Source: Pilosibacter fragilis (lineage in GTDB: Bacteria > Bacillota > Clostridia > Lachnospirales > Lachnospiraceae). Taken from it: 64,000 bases of DNA. The stretch spans positions 186,001 to 250,000 of the forward strand of contig NZ_JAVYJB010000001.1 of NCBI RefSeq assembly GCF_032490495.1, written 5' to 3'. How positions within the stretch are numbered: the stretch's first letter is position 1; each line of letters opens with the position of its first letter. A program made the translations under genes and the position numbers. This document shows positions 63,702-64,000 of this stretch, piece after piece. The notes below the pieces were generated by a model. The model was given only the letters and a program-made list of their open reading frames with translations, searched no databases and was not told the DNA's origin.

Positions 63702-64000
63702 TCATTCGCATAATTTGCAAAATTCTGCCGTTCTCGCCAAATGGATACCTGCAATCAAACACTGCATTCTGGAACTGCAGGAATCACCATCTGCGACCAT
63801 CGCATACAGGCGATTGACATTCGTTCGAATTGGATGAATCTCTTCCTTGCCCTGCATTTCGTAAAAATTTCCACTCACAAGCAGCCCAACAATGGCAACC
63901 TTTTCGTCCGTCATGCCGGCGCTGCTGTATCCGCCAGGGATCGTAAAGAGTACCTTCTCGGTATTAAGCCCGGTTTCCTCTTTTAATTCCCGTTTGGCGG
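63702..64000 (-). CDS. NUDIX hydrolase, C-terminal part (window edge)
   Basis: The open frame enters from the window edge with AKRELKEETGLNTEKVLF, a NUDIX box REXXEEXG core, followed by PGGYSSAGMTDEKVAIVGLL, typical of ADP-ribose/NADH pyrophosphatases. About 99 codons are visible to the stop; the start is outside. The downstream Met (MTDEK at 63914) is internal. Likely cleaves ADP-ribose-type nucleotides. Confidence 0.8.
   Translation of the reverse strand, partial: AKRELKEETGLNTEKVLFTIPGGYSSAGMTDEKVAIVGLLVSGNFYEMQGKEEIHPIRTNVNRLYAMVADGDSCSSRMQCLIAGIHLARTAEFCKLCE

Overview
The window looks like part of a large extrachromosomal or viral replicon (huge phage, phage-plasmid or megaplasmid) of a gut Clostridia/Lachnospiraceae-type host. 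The reasons are strong AAGGAG ribosome binding sites, dense operons of short acidic proteins of unknown function, several families common on Lachnospiraceae mobile elements (DUF5688-like, DUF2130, TIGR02452/PARG-like, SpaA/Cna_B surface proteins), a compact tRNA array and a private set of DNA-metabolism genes. No capsid, portal, terminase, tail, relaxase or ribosomal gene is visible, so the exact type of replicon is not settled. Almost every gene is on the minus strand. The clear exception is one AAA ATPase next to a repeat-rich non-coding region that could be an origin or centromere.

Layout. 1-3000: two OB-fold single-strand DNA-binding proteins (one a classical SSB), a HAD phosphatase and unknowns. 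3018-9384: a giant secreted SpaA/Cna_B-type adhesin whose DUF285 tail is out of frame. 9470-10680: a decayed IS200/IS605 TnpB element. 10680-12110: hairpins, three 21-bp repeats and six iterons. 12112-12930: the plus-strand AAA ATPase, with an apparent deletion after Walker A. 12983-13977: ten tRNA or tRNA-like genes plus a 3' tRNA fragment, several anomalous. 14009-22394: an XRE regulator, an SF2 helicase, SecA with a leader ORF, and NAD-dependent DNA ligase. 22525-33419: operons of unknowns, a PIN-like protein, RNase HI, and a helicase/nuclease/exonuclease fusion. 33664-33770: a candidate small RNA. 33854-44783: DUF2130, DUF5688-like, PARG-like macrodomain, metallophosphoesterase, secreted transglutaminase-like and membrane J-domain proteins, DUF2493. 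44955-46546: an intact TnpB element. 46512-54375: GNAT, a guanylate-kinase-like fusion, and a pair of very large unknown proteins. 54497-60865: FEN-type 5'-3' exonuclease, RlaP-like nucleotidyltransferase, HAD, DUF262 and RelA/SpoT-like synthetase. 61042-61982: a DinJ/RelB-like antitoxin with a Fic protein. 62054-64000: unknown, Dam-type methylase, and part of a NUDIX hydrolase.

Regulation. The most striking regularity is a TTCCATAATT motif (coding orientation) found 17-18 times, 20-65 bases before the first gene of nearly every operon. It occurs in the flipped orientation before the lone plus-strand gene and usually follows the terminator of the preceding operon. No good -35 box accompanies it, so it looks like a replicon-specific promoter element. 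A minority of units (toxin-antitoxin, the SecA leader, the helicase, a small ORF) instead have sigma-70-type promoters. The gene set suggests a replicon that maintains its own DNA (SSB, ligase, RNase H, FEN, helicases, Dam), adjusts translation (tRNAs, Fic, RelA/SpoT-like, RNA-repair-like enzymes), handles ADP-ribose-type nucleotides (PARG-like, NUDIX, SLOG/DUF2493) and modifies the host envelope (SecA, giant adhesin, secreted transglutaminase-like protein).
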